A stretch of DNA of 64,000 nt, taken from positions 1 through 64,000 of the forward strand of contig NZ_JYLB01000009.1 in NCBI RefSeq assembly GCF_001042905.1, in the 5' to 3' direction. This DNA comes from Pseudomonas lini (GTDB lineage: Bacteria; Pseudomonadota; Gammaproteobacteria; Pseudomonadales; Pseudomonadaceae). The notes beneath the pieces were generated by a model. It searched no databases. It worked only from the letters and a program-made list of their open reading frames with translations, and was not told where the DNA came from. Shown here piece after piece: positions 35,501 through 46,400 of the stretch. Every line of letters begins with the position of its first letter. The first letter of the stretch is position 1. Position numbers and translations under genes: made by a program.

Positions 35501-37401
35501 TGGGCGCGTTGCAACTGCTGGACGGCGCACCGCGTCAAGCGGCTGTCGACTGGGGCAAGGCCGCGGTCACGGCGCTGGATTCGCGCAACGTGGTCGAACG
35601 GATTGACGCACAGGTACAACGCCAACCACAGGCTGCGGCGGTGTTGTTCGCCGAGCAGACCCTCGATTACCAAACCCTCGACGCCCGGGCCAATCGACTG
35701 GCGCACAAGCTGCAAACGCTGGGCGTCGGGCCGGAAGTGCGGGTTGGCGTGTGCATGCGCCGCACCCCGGACATGCTGGTCGGGCTGCTGGCGATTCTCA
35801 AGGCTGGCGGTGCCTACGTGCCGCTGGATCCGGAGTATCCGCAAGAGCGCTTGCTGCACATGCTCGAGGACAGTTGCGCAGCGGTGCTGCTGACCGAAGC
35901 CGCGTTGCAGGCGATGTTGCCCGAGGCGTTGCCGTCGCAAGTGCTGTTGGTCGAAGAGGGCGCCGAATGGCTCGCCGGGTATCCGTCCACGGCGCCAGTC
36001 AGCCGGATCGTTGCGCAGAATCTGGCGTATGTCATTTACACCTCCGGCTCCACCGGCAAGCCCAAAGGCGTGGCGATCACCCACGCTAACCTCGCGGCGC
36101 TGATCCAGTGGTCGCAGGGTGTTTACCGCGATGAGCAGCTGCGTGGCGTGCTGGCCTCGACCTCGATCTGCTTCGACCTGTCGGTGTGGGAGATTTTCGT
36201 CACGTTGGCCAGCGGCGGTTGCATGGTGCTGGCGGACAACGCTCTGGCGCTGTCCGAGTTGCCGGCCTGTGAGCGCGTGACGCTGATTAACACCGTGCCG
36301 TCGGCGATTGCCGCGCTGCAACGGGCCGGGCAGATTCCGCCGTCGGTCACCACCATCAATCTGGCCGGCGAGCCGCTCAAGCAGACGCTGGTCGATACGC
36401 TGTACGCCAGCACGTCGGTCAAGCAGGTTTATGACCTGTACGGGCCGTCGGAAGACACCACCTATTCGACCTTCACCCTGCGCACTGCCAACGGCCGGGC
36501 GAACATCGGGCGGCCGCTGGACAACACCGTGGCCTACCTGCTCGACAGCCAGTTGCAGGTGTTGCCGGCAGGGCTGGCGGCCGAGTTGTACCTGGCCGGT
36601 GCCGGTGTGACCCGAGGTTATCTGCTGCGTCCCGGTCTGACCGCCGAGCGCTTCGTGCCGGACCCGTTCGCGACCCATGGTGAGCGGCTGTATCGCACCG
36701 GCGATCTGGTGCGCCAGGGGCCAGACGACACGATTGAGTACATCGGTCGTGCCGACCATCAGGTGAAGATTCGCGGCTTCCGCATCGAACTGAGCGAGAT
36801 CGAAGCCCGATTGCTGGAGCAGCCCGAGGTGCGCGAAGCCGTGGTGCTGGCGCAGGAGGGCGCGGCGGGCAAACATCTGCATGCCTACGTCGTAGCGAGC
36901 CAACCAGGCAATTTATCGTTGGTGGAAACCCTGCGCGCGGCGTTGGCCAGCCGCTTGCCGGCGCATATGGTGCCGAGCCATCTGCATGTGATCGACGCGC
37001 TGCCGCTGACCCCCAATGGCAAGCTCGACCGCAAGGCCCTGATGGCGCTGGGCGGCAATCCGACGCTGCAGCGTTACGAAGCGCCGCGCACCGACCTGCA
37101 ATGGGAAGTGGCGACCGTCTGGCAGGAGGTGCTGGAAGTCGAGCGCGTGGGCCTGACGGACAACTTCTTCCAGTTGGGCGGGCATTCGTTGCTGGCGACG
37201 TTGGTGGTGACCCGGATCAAGGAACGCCTGGGTGACAAAGTGCCGCTCAAGGAGCTGTTCGAAGCCGATACCCTGCACGCGTTCTGCGCCCGCATCGAAG
37301 CGTTACGCGTCGATTTATCGCCGGTTCAGGACGAATTGGCTAAATCCCTGGAGGCCCTCAAACGTCTATCCCTCGATGATCTGGAAAAACTGATTTCTTG
37401 A
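29572..37401 (+). CDS. pyoverdine side-chain NRPS 2 (C-A-T-E-C-A-T, D-OHAsp then Ala)
   Basis: A 2609-residue two-module synthetase. Module 1: LCL C (HHIVSDGWS ~182), A (A3 ~650), T (FFELGGDSI ~1037), E (HHLVVDGVSW ~1221; NYLGQF ~1438). Module 2: DCL C (SHHILMDGWS ~1689), A (A3 ~2156), T (FFQLGGHSL ~2531). Codes read by eye are D-L-T-K-I-G-H-V-G (Asp) and D-L-W-N-N-A-L-T-Y (Ala-like). With the SyrP-like hydroxylase upstream, module 1 should deliver D-beta-hydroxyaspartate. The DCL domain after E and the LCL domain opening NRPS3 agree with D-Asp then L-Ala. Confidence 0.9.
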   Translation: MSGTMAERIAKRFVGLPLEQRRLFLAKLREEGKDFSLLPLPVSRHDCAAIPLSFAQQRLLFLWQLDPQSAAYNMAAGLRLHGQLNEAALLCSFDHLVARHEVLRTVFQTDNDPPSQIILDQQSVPLQRVDLSNVAAQERETELARRVREAAAQPFDLLHGPLLRASLFCLADDEHVLIVSMHHIVSDGWSMDVMVKEFVQCYQAFSLEREPQLPALPLQYADYAIWQRRWLEAGEGERQLDYWRQQLGEEHPLLDVAADFPRPLTQSFEGQTLSFDFGADLSRQLNGFARAQGISLFMLVLAGFSLFLSRLGGQRDIRVGVPNANRGRSEVEGLIGFFVNTQVLRCQVDERGSFDDLLARVREASFGAQAHQELPFEQLVDELVPERTLGHNPLFQAKFNQNVGMQTQRSMNLPGLSVTEYPLDKQGTHFDLALDITDDGTLIHGQMTYASDLYQHSTIEGFIPTLLGLFRELLSAPQAPLHSLATTPVQPALAPRQPAESVLQQWDRQVAAQPEALAARCLERTLSFQALDQDANRLAHYLRAQGVQNGQPVAVLMERSLEWLTCVLGIFKAGAVYMPLDVKAPAARLQQMLEGAQAKVLLCAAGDARESSLAVTGCQELAFAPERWQDQPTTKPSLTVSADAAAYVIHTSGSTGQPKGVLVSHGALTSYVRGALERLALEPAASMALVSTIAADLGFTVLFGALCSGRLLHVLPEELGFDPDRFADYMAGHQVGVLKIVPGHLAALMQASRAADVLPQHALIVGGEACSPALLEQVRRLKPGCRFINHYGPSETTVGVLTHELKDLDSGARSVPVGRPLSGAHVYVLDDVLNAVADQVAGELYIGGDTVALGYLGQPGLTAERFLPDPFGAVGARVYRSGDRVRRNRQGALEFIGRADDQVKVRGYRVEPAEVARVLLGLSGVSEAAVLALPLDGDETRLQLVAYCVAAPDLPLDVDALRQQLQACLPEYMVPAQIVVLERLPLTANGKLDKRALPAPGLVTQQFVAPVGEIEQKLAAIWADVLKLEQVGSTDNFFELGGDSILSLQIIARAKRQGIKLSPKQLFEKQTIGQLAAVAKLVESKPAASVAQKISGELPLLPIQARFFQTDIPQRHHWNQSVMLQPQSPLDATHLSNALATLIEQHDALNLSFQASGETWQATFQAQRHTDLLWVRALDDLADLPALATEAQRSLDLQQGRLVRAVLVNLPDATQRLLLVIHHLVVDGVSWRVLLEDLQQAYTALAAGKTIVLPGKSSSLQAWAQHLHRYGQSDILKAERDYWQRTLEGGNSDLPRDFPETVQTRRQAARATSRLNKTQTNALLKVAPATYRTQINDLLLTALARVLCDWSEQDSVLIQLEGHGREDLFDDLDLSRTVGWFSSLFPVRLTPEAEPGTSLCAIKEQLRAVPGKGIGYGVLRYLAGCEPLRELPPPRITFNYLGQFDGAFSAADGALFVPAAESTGEHQDEDAPLGNWLSVDGQVYGGELELVWTFGQGMYRPQTIQTLADAYCHELQRLIEHCTAGEHAGVTPSDFNLVRLTQAQLSALPVPARDISDLYPLSPMQQGILFHSLNEPDGPAYTNQLRVDVQQLDAERFRQAWQQTLEAHEILRTAFVWPEDADAAVQIVRQTVQMPLTVQDWRGRDDLHGALDQLAREDLAAGFELDQAPLLRVLLVQTGEALHHLIYTSHHILMDGWSTSQLFGEVLQRYAGMTPAATPGRYRDYIEWLGQRDVQASREFWTSALVDLQEPTRLASAMPVSQTLAGGYADYQHVFSEQQTGDLNRFAREQKVTLNTLMQAAWLVLLQRYTGQDTVAFGATVAGRPTDLPGVEQQIGLFINTLPVVASPSAEIPVGQWIQQVQSLNLALREHESTPLYDIQRWAGQGAGALFDSILVFENYPMAEALAQGSVTGLEFSTLQRQEQTNYPLTLVAVTGRELTLGLSFDQACFDHATIADLSTQLEGLMMQIMADASQPLGALQLLDGAPRQAAVDWGKAAVTALDSRNVVERIDAQVQRQPQAAAVLFAEQTLDYQTLDARANRLAHKLQTLGVGPEVRVGVCMRRTPDMLVGLLAILKAGGAYVPLDPEYPQERLLHMLEDSCAAVLLTEAALQAMLPEALPSQVLLVEEGAEWLAGYPSTAPVSRIVAQNLAYVIYTSGSTGKPKGVAITHANLAALIQWSQGVYRDEQLRGVLASTSICFDLSVWEIFVTLASGGCMVLADNALALSELPACERVTLINTVPSAIAALQRAGQIPPSVTTINLAGEPLKQTLVDTLYASTSVKQVYDLYGPSEDTTYSTFTLRTANGRANIGRPLDNTVAYLLDSQLQVLPAGLAAELYLAGAGVTRGYLLRPGLTAERFVPDPFATHGERLYRTGDLVRQGPDDTIEYIGRADHQVKIRGFRIELSEIEARLLEQPEVREAVVLAQEGAAGKHLHAYVVASQPGNLSLVETLRAALASRLPAHMVPSHLHVIDALPLTPNGKLDRKALMALGGNPTLQRYEAPRTDLQWEVATVWQEVLEVERVGLTDNFFQLGGHSLLATLVVTRIKERLGDKVPLKELFEADTLHAFCARIEALRVDLSPVQDELAKSLEALKRLSLDDLEKLIS

Positions 37402-37413
37402 GGGGAACAACGC

Positions 37414-40400
37414 GTGCAAGAGTTAATCGAGTCGGTAGGACAACTTTCGGCTAAGCAAAGAAAGGCTCTGGCGGTTCTGCTCAAGCAGAAAGGCGTCAAC
37501 CTTTTTGACATTGCCCCGGTTTTCAAGCGCACGGCTGAAGAACCGTTGTTGCTGTCCTACGCTCAACAGCGCCAGTGGTTTCTCTGGCAATGGGCGCCGC
37601 ACAGCGCGGCCTACAACATTCCCACGGCCCTGCGCTTGCAGGGCCCGCTGGATGTGGCCGCGTTGCAGCGCAGCGTCCAGGCGCTGATCGAACGTCACGA
37701 AACCTTGCGCACGGTGTTCACTCAAGACGCCGGGCAACCCTTGCAAACGATCCTGCCCGCAGGATCGTTTGCCCTGGATATTCACGAGCTGAGCCCTGAA
37801 CTGGCGGCAAACCCGCAGGCGTCGATCCAGGCCTTCGTCCAGACCCAGAGCCAGCAAGCTTTCGATTTGCAGACCGGCCCGCTGTTGCGCGCGGCCCTGC
37901 TGCAAGTCACCCCGCATGATCACGTGCTGGTGCTGACCCTGCACCACATCGTGTCGGACGGTTGGTCGTTGCAGGTGATGATCGAGGAACTGGTGCAGCT
38001 GTATGCCGGTTTCAACCTCGGGCATGACGCCGGGCTGCCGGCCTTGCCGATTCAATACGCCGACTACGCCCTGTGGCAGCGGCAGTGGATGGAGGCCGGC
38101 GAACAGGAACGTCAACTGGCCTACTGGCAACACAAGCTCGGCGGCGAGCAGCCGGTGCTGGAGTTGCCCACTGACCGTGCGCGTCCGGTGGAGCAGAGCT
38201 TTGCCGGGGCCAGCCATAACCTGATTCTGGACCCGGTACTGAGCGACAGCCTCAAGGCCTTTGCCCGACGGGAAAACGTCACGCTGTTTGTGCTGTTGCT
38301 GGCCTCGTTCCAGGCCTTGTTGCACCGCTACAGCGGCCAGGCCGATATTCGCGTCGGTGTGCCAGTGGCCAACCGCGGGCGCGTGGAGATCGAGCGTCTG
38401 ATCGGTTTCTTCGTCAACACCCAGGTGCTCAAGGCGGACGTCGACGGGCAAGCCAGCTTCGTCGATCTGCTGCGCCAGGTTCGGCAAACCGCCCAGGAAG
38501 CCCAAGCGCACCAGGACCTGCCGTTCGAACAACTGGTGGAAGCCCTGGAGCCAGGCCGCAGCCTGAGTCACAGCCCGTTGTTCCAGGTGATGTTCAATCA
38601 CCAGGCCGAAAGCCGGATCAGTGTCGAGACGCGGTTGAACGGCTTGAGCATCGAGCCGCTGGAGTGGCAAAGCGCAACCGCGCAATTCGATCTGGTGCTG
38701 AACACCACCGAACAGGCCCATGGCATTGAAGCGGTGCTCAAATACGCCACCGATTTGTTCGAGCCTGCGACCATCGAACGTCTGGCGCAGCATTGGCGCA
38801 ACCTGCTGCGTGCAATCGTTGAGGACCCGACCCAGCGCATTGCCCAGCTGCCGGTGCTCGATGACGCGCAGCAACAACAACTTCTCGCGCACTGGAACCC
38901 GAGCCCGAACCCGAACCCGATGGCGCGCCCGGTCAGCCAGTGCATTCATCAGTTGATCGAGGCTCAGGCCGAGCGTCGTCCAGATGCGCCAGCGGTGGTG
39001 TTCGCCGGGCAACGGCTGACGTATGCCGAACTCAATCAACAGGCCAACCAATGGGCGCATCAGCTGATCGCCCGTGGCGTCGGCCCCGATGTTCGAGTGG
39101 GCGTGGCGGTTGAGCGTTCGCTGGACATGATCGTCGCCATTGTTGCTGTGCTGAAGGCCGGTGGCGCTTATGTGCCGCTGGACCCAAGCTACCCCGACGA
39201 CCGTTTGCGCTACATGATTGAGGACAGCGGGATCGAGCTGTTGCTGACCCAGGGTCACCTGTTGGCGCAGCTGCCGATTCCACCGGGGCTGGCCTGTCTG
39301 GACCTGAATCAACCTCCGCAGGACAGCAGCACCGCCAACCCTCCTTGCCGCACCACCGCTGACAACCTCGCGTATGTGATTTATACCTCCGGGTCCACCG
39401 GCAAGCCCAAAGGCGCGTTGCTGCCCCATGGCAATGTCATTCGCCTGTTCAGCGCCACCGATCACTGGTTCGGTTTTGGCCCCGAGGACAGCTGGACGCT
39501 GTTCCATTCCTACGCGTTCGATTTCTCGGTCTGGGAAATTTTCGGCGCGCTGCTTCACGGCGGCAAACTGGTGGTGGTGCCCCACGACGTCACCCGTTCG
39601 CCGGAAGAGTTCTACACCTTGCTCTGCGATGAACAGGTCACCGTTCTGAACCAGACGCCGTCGGCGTTCAAACCGCTGATGCAGGTGGCCAGTGCTTCGT
39701 CGCGCAACCATGCGCTGCGTTACGTGGTGTTTGGTGGCGAAGCGCTGGAAGTGCAGAGCCTGCGCCCCTGGTTCGAGCGTTTCGGCGACCGCGCGCCGAC
39801 TCTGATCAACATGTACGGCATTACCGAAACCACCGTGCATGTGACCTATCGCCCACTGTCCATGGCGGACTTGCAACAGACCCACAGCAGCCCGATCGGC
39901 GAGCCGATTGTCGACCTGTCGTGGTACTTGCTCGATGACGCGCTGAACCTGGTGCCCCAAGGCTGTATCGGCGAGTTGTACATCGCCGGGGCCGGGCTTG
40001 CGCGGGGCTATCTGAACCAGCCAGGCATGAGCGCCACCCGGTTCGTCCCGGATCCGTTTAACCCTGTGGCCGGCGAACGTTTGTACCGCACCGGCGACCT
40101 GGCGCGACTGCGTGGCGACGGGGTGATCGAGTACATCGGCCGTATCGACCATCAGGTAAAGATTCGCGGTTTCCGTATCGAGCTGGGGGAAATCGAAACC
40201 CAATTGCTCAACCATGACGCCGTGCGTGAAGCCGTGGTGCTGGCGGTCGAAGGGCTCAGTGGGCAGCAACTGGCTACCTGGATTGTGCCGAACGAGCCAC
40301 TGGACGCAGATGCCCATGGCGGCTTGCGCGATTTGATCAAGGCGCAATTGCGTGAAACCCTGCCGGACTACATGGTGCCGGTCAGCTGGGTGTTCCTCGA

Positions 40401-43400
40401 CCGCCTGCCGCTGACGGCCAACGGCAAGCTCGATCGCAAGCAACTGCCCAACCCCGATGTGAGCCTGGTGCAAGAAGCTTACGCGGCGCCGCGTAGCGAG
40501 CTCGAACAGCGTTTGGCCGAGATCTGGCAGGACGTGCTGAAAGTCGAGCGGGTTGGGCTCAACGACAACTTCTTCGAACTGGGCGGCGATTCGATCATCT
40601 CGATTCAGGTGGTCAGCCGGGCGCGTCAGGCGGGCATCCGCTTCTCGCCCAAGGACATCTTCCAGCACCAGACCGTGCAACGCCTGGCCACCGTCGCACA
40701 GCAGAGCGATGCGGTGCAGGCGATGCAAGGTGATGTGCTTGGCGCTGCCGTGCTGACCCCGATTCAACAGTACTTTTTCGCCACCGACATTCCCCAGCGT
40801 CAGCACTGGAACCAGTCGATCCTGCTGACCCCGGCCGAACCTCTGCAAGCGGCTGCGCTGGAGCAGGCCCTGGAACATCTGCAACGGCATCACGATGCCT
40901 TGCGTCTGCGCTATCGCCAGACCGCAGGTGGCTGGGCGCAGGAACATGCCGCCGTCGATCAGCCGAACGCACTGCTGCGCACCGTGGCGTTGCCTGACAG
41001 CGAGGCCTTGCCAGCGCTGTGCCTGGAGTTGCAGCGCAGCCTGAACCTGAGCGACGGCCCGTTGATCCGTGCGGCCTTGGTAGATTTGCCCGACGCCAGT
41101 CAGCGACTGCTGTTGGTGATCCACCATTTGGTGGTCGATGGTGTGTCGTGGCGGATTCTGCTGGAAGACCTGCAAACCGCTTATCAGCAACTGAGCGCCG
41201 GCACGCCGTTGCGCCTGCCGGCCAAGACCACGGCATTCAAGGATTGGGGCGAACGCCTGCAAGGTTATGCGCGCAGCACCGGGCTGGAAACCGAGCTGGA
41301 TTACTGGCGCGAGCAACTGGCCGAAGCGCCGACAGACTTGCCGCTGGACAACCCTGATGGACAACTGCAGAACCGTTTCGAGCGCAGCGTCGATACGCGT
41401 CTGGATGCCGAACGCACCCGGCAACTGCTGCAACAGGCGCCGGCGGTGTATCGCACTCAGGTCAACGATTTGCTGTTGACCGCATTGGCCCGGGTTTTGT
41501 GTGAGTGGACCGCCTCCGACAGCGCCCTGGTGCAACTCGAAGGGCATGGCCGCGAAGACCTGTTCGATGACCTCGACCTCAGCCGTACCGTGGGCTGGTT
41601 CACCAGCATGTTCCCGGTGCGCCTCACTCCGCAGGCCAGCCTCGAAGCGTCCATCAAGGGCATCAAGGAACAACTGCGCTCGATCCCGAACAAAGGCATC
41701 GGCTTTGGCTTGCTGCGGTATTTGGGCAACGACACTGCGCAAGCAGCCCTGAGCGGCTTGTCCCAACCCAAGGTGACGTTCAACTACCTGGGGCAGTTCG
41801 ATAACAACTTCGACGAAGACGCCCTGTGGGTGCCGGCCACCGAAGACAAGGGCGCCGGGCAGGATGAACAGGCGCCGATGAGCAACTGGCTGACCATCGA
41901 CGGCCGTGTCTACCAAGGGCAATTGAGCCTGACCTGGACCTACAGCGGTGACGTGTTCGAAGAGGCGACCATCAACGCTTTAGCCCGCGCTTATGAAGTT
42001 GCGCTGGGTGAGTTGATCGACCATTGCCTGAGCCATCCGAGCGGCGGCCTGACCCCTTCCGATGTGCCACTGGCCGGGTTGTCCCAGGCGCATCTGGACA
42101 GCTTGCCGATTGCGGCGCAGCGGATCGAGGACATTTACCCGCTGGCGCCGATGCAGCAGGGCATTCTGTTCCACAGCCTGTACGACGCCGATGCCAGCGC
42201 TTACGTCTATCAGATGCTGCTGGATATCGACGGTCTGGACGTACCGCGCTTCCAGCAAGCGTGGCAGCGGGTAGTGGATCGTCATGAAGTGCTGCGCGCC
42301 GGTTTCATCTGGGGCCGCGACGGCCTCGATACACCGCTGCAAGTGATCTATCGCCAGCTGACCCTGGAAATGCCGGAAGTGGATGTGCGCGCCGAACCGG
42401 ACTTGCAAGCCGCGCTTGAGGCCCGTGCCTTGGCCGATCGCGAACGCGGTTTCGACTTGCAGAATCCGCCGCTGCTACGCCTGTGCCTGCTGCGCACCGC
42501 CGATGACCGTCATCGCCTGATCTTCACCTGCCACCACATTCTCATGGACGGCTGGAGCAACTCGCGGATGTTTGGCGAAGTGCTGCAGGATTACGCCGGG
42601 CATCCGGTGCCGAGTGCGCAGGGCCGTTATCGCGACTTCCTGGCCTGGCTGCAACGCCAGGACAAGGACGCGGCGCAAGCCTTCTGGCGCGGGCAGTTGG
42701 CCGAACTGGACGAACCGACGCGGTTGGCCTCGGCCTGCCACGGACAAACCGTGCCCGGCCCCGGCAAAGGCGTGCATAAGCTGACCTTTGACGCAGCCTT
42801 CACCCAGCGCCTCAACGGTTTCTCGCGTCAGCAGCAAGTGACGCTCAACAGCCTGGTGCAAGCCGCGTGGCTGCTGGTGTTGCAGCGCTACACCGGGCAA
42901 AGCAGTGTCGCGTTCGGCGCGACGGTGTCCGGTCGCCCGGTGGACCTGCCGGGTATCGAGCAACAGTTGGGCCTGTTCATCAATACCCTGCCGGTAATCG
43001 CCAGCCCGCCAGCGACCTGCAGTGTCAGCGACTGGGTGCGCAGCGTGCAGGACAAAAACCTGCTGCTGCGCGATTACGAACAGACGCCATTGCAAGACAT
43101 TCAACGCCTGGCGGCGCTCAACGGCGAAGCGTTGTTTGACACCTTGCTGGTGTTCGAAAACTACCCGGTGTCCGACACCCTGGAGGCCAATCCGGGCGGC
43201 TTGCGTTTCAGCGGTCTCGAACACCGTGAGCAAACCAACTACGGCCTGACGCTGATCGCCGGTGCCGGCGAAGTATTGAGCCTGGACTTCAACTACCTCA
43301 CCGAGCACTTCGCCGAGCGCAGCATTGCCGGCCTGGCCGCTCATCTGGAAGAAGTGCTGCGCCAGTTCCTCGACGCACCGCAACGCCTGCTGGGCGAGAT

Positions 43401-46400
43401 CGGCCTGTTGCCGGCGAGCGAGCTGCGCACGCTGGCCGAATGGAATGACCATCATGCGGCGTACCCGGCCCAGGCCTTGATCCATCAGGGCTTTGAAGCC
43501 CAGGTCGAAGCGCGGCCACAGGCGATTGCCTTACGGCATGCCGGTGCTGGGCTGACCTATGCCGAACTCAATCGCCGCGCCAATCAACTGGCCCGTCATC
43601 TGCAAACGCTGGGTGTCGGTGCGGAAATCCGCGTGGGCGTGGCGATGCCCCGTTCCGCCGAGCTGGTGATTGCCTTGATGGCGGTGCTCAAGGCCGGTGG
43701 CACCTACGTGCCGTTGGACCCGGACTATCCGGCGGATCGCGTGGCCTACATGCTCGACGACAGTCAGGCGCGGGTGTTGCTGACCCAGCCGCACTTGCTG
43801 TCGCAGTTGCCCGAGACCCAAGCCCAAGGGGTGTGGGTCGAGGCGGGCGGTCAGGCCTTCGCCGACCAGGCACCGCACAACCTTGAGGGCCGGATCGACT
43901 CGGCCAACCTGGCGTATGTGATTTATACCTCCGGTTCCACCGGTAAACCCAAAGGCGTGGCGATTGCTCATCGCAACGTGCAGGCGTTGATCCACTGGTC
44001 GCACGAGGTGTACAGCGAGGAGGATCTGCAAGGCGTACTGGCCTCGACCTCGGTGTGCTTCGACCTGTCGGTGTGGGAGATTTTCGTCACCCTGGCCCGC
44101 GGCGGCTCGATCATCATGGCGCGCAACGCCCTGGAGTTGCCGGACCTGCCGGAACGCGATCAGGTGCGCCTGATCAACACCGTGCCGTCGGCCATCGCGG
44201 CCTTGCAGCGCGCCGGGCAGATCCCTTCAGGTGTGCGCATCATCAATCTTGCGGGTGAACCGCTCAAGCAAGGCCTGGTGGACACGCTGTACCGTGAGAC
44301 CTCGGTCGAGCACGTTTACGATTTGTACGGGCCGTCGGAAGACACCACCTATTCGACCTGCACCCGCCGCGAAGCCGGCGGTCAGGCGAACATCGGTCGG
44401 CCGCTGGTGAATACCACCGCGCACTTGCTCGACGGCCAGTTGCAGGCCGCGCCGATTGGCGTTGCGGCCGAGTTGTACCTGGCCGGCGACGGCATTACCC
44501 GTGGCTATCTGTTCCGCCCGGGCCTGACCGCCGAGCGTTTTGTGCCCAACCCGCTGGCCAGCCATGGCGAGCGGATGTACCGCACCGGCGACCTGACTCG
44601 TTTGCGTGACGACGGCCTGATCGAATACGTCGGCCGCATCGACCATCAGGTCAAGGTGCGCGGGTTCCGTATCGAACTGGGTGAAATCGAAGCACGCCTG
44701 CTGGCCCACGACAGCGTGCGCGAAGGCGTGGTGCTGGCGGTGGAAGGCCATAGCGGTCAGCAACTGGTGGCCTATGTGGTGCCGACGCAGGCCGATCTTA
44801 GCCCGCAACAGCAGGACGATCTGAGCGAGGCACTCAAGACCGGCCTCAAGGCACATCTGCCGGATTACATGGTGCCGGCGCAATGGTTGTTCATCGAACA
44901 ATTGCCGCTGACCCCCAACGGCAAACTCGACCGCAAGGCCTTGCCGACCCCGGGCGCCAACCCGCTGCAACGCGATTACGTGGCACCGCGCACCGCGCTG
45001 GAACAGCAGATTGCCGGGATCTGGCAAGACATTCTGAAACTTACGCGGGTCGGCGTGACCGACAACTTCTTCACCCTGGGCGGCGATTCGATCATCTCCA
45101 TTCAGGTGGTGAGCCGGGCGCGTCAGCAGGGAATCAGCTTCACGCCCAAGGATCTGTTCCAGCAGCAGACCGTCCAGGGGCTGGCCACTGTCGCGCAGCT
45201 CGGCAAAGCCCTGGCGCCAACCGATCAAGGCCCGGTGACAGGTGAGACACCGTTGCTGCCGATTCAGCAATGGTTCTTCGAACAACCCTTGCCGCAGCGT
45301 CATCACTGGAATCAGTCGGTGCTGCTCAAACCGTTGAACCCTCTGGTGGCCGCGCCGCTTGAGCAGGCCTTGCACGCGCTGATCGATCATCACGACGGCC
45401 TGCGCCTGGGCTTTACACAAACCCCAGGCAGCTGGTCGGCGAGCTATCGGACCGTGGAACAACAGCGCCTGTCGCCGTTGTGGCTGGAATCGGTCAGTGA
45501 TGCCGCTCACCTGGAACGCGTCGCCGAACACGCCCAACGCAGTCTGGATCTGCAACAAGGCCCGTTGTTGCGCGCGGTGTTGTTCGATTTGCCTGAGGGC
45601 GAACAGCGCTTGTTGTTGATCGTTCATCACCTGGTGGTCGATGGTGTGTCGTGGCGGATCCTGCTGGAAGATTTGCAGGGCAGCTACCGCCAGTTACTGG
45701 CCGGCGAGCCGTTGGCATTGGCGGACAAGACCACGTCCTTCAAGCATTGGGCGGAGCAATTGCAAGGTCACGCCCGCAGTGAATCGCTGCTTGAACAACT
45801 GCCTTACTGGCAGGCGCAGCGCTCGGACGGCGCGCCGCTGCCGCAAGATAACCCCCAGGGCAGCCTGCAGAGCCGCCATGCCTTGACGCTTTACAGTCGC
45901 CTGAACCCGACCTTGACCCGACGACTGCTGCAACAGACCCCGGCGGCTTACCGCACGCAGGTCAACGACCTGTTGCTGACGGCACTGGCACGGGTGATCT
46001 CCCGTTGGAGCGAACAGTCGTCGGTGCTGATTCAGCTCGAAGGCCACGGTCGTGAAGATTTGTTCGACGGCCTCGATCTGACCCGCACAGTAGGCTGGTT
46101 CACCAGCCTGTTCCCGGTCAAATTGACCCCGACCCAGGAGCTGGCCGGCTCGATCAAGCAAATCAAGGAGCAACTGCGCGCGATTCCGGATCGTGGCATG
46201 GGTTACGGTGTGCTGCGTTATCTGGGTGACGAGGCGTGCCAGGCGTCGCTGCGGACCCTGCCGACACCGCGTATCACCTTCAACTACCTGGGCCAGTTCG
46301 ATGGCAGCTTCGATAGCCAGAGCGGTGCCTTGTTTGTGCCGGCCGATGAGGTCAAGGGCGCAGAGCACAGTAACGATGCGCTGCTGGGTAACTGGCTGAC

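Noticed and set aside
37423..41922. Long antisense ORF (1499 codons) opposite NRPS3, and similar ones at 29839-32400 and 33685-36903
   Set aside because: They lie opposite the NRPS reading frame in high-GC DNA, show repeated low-complexity His/Gln/Arg runs, and match no family; they are codon-bias shadows.
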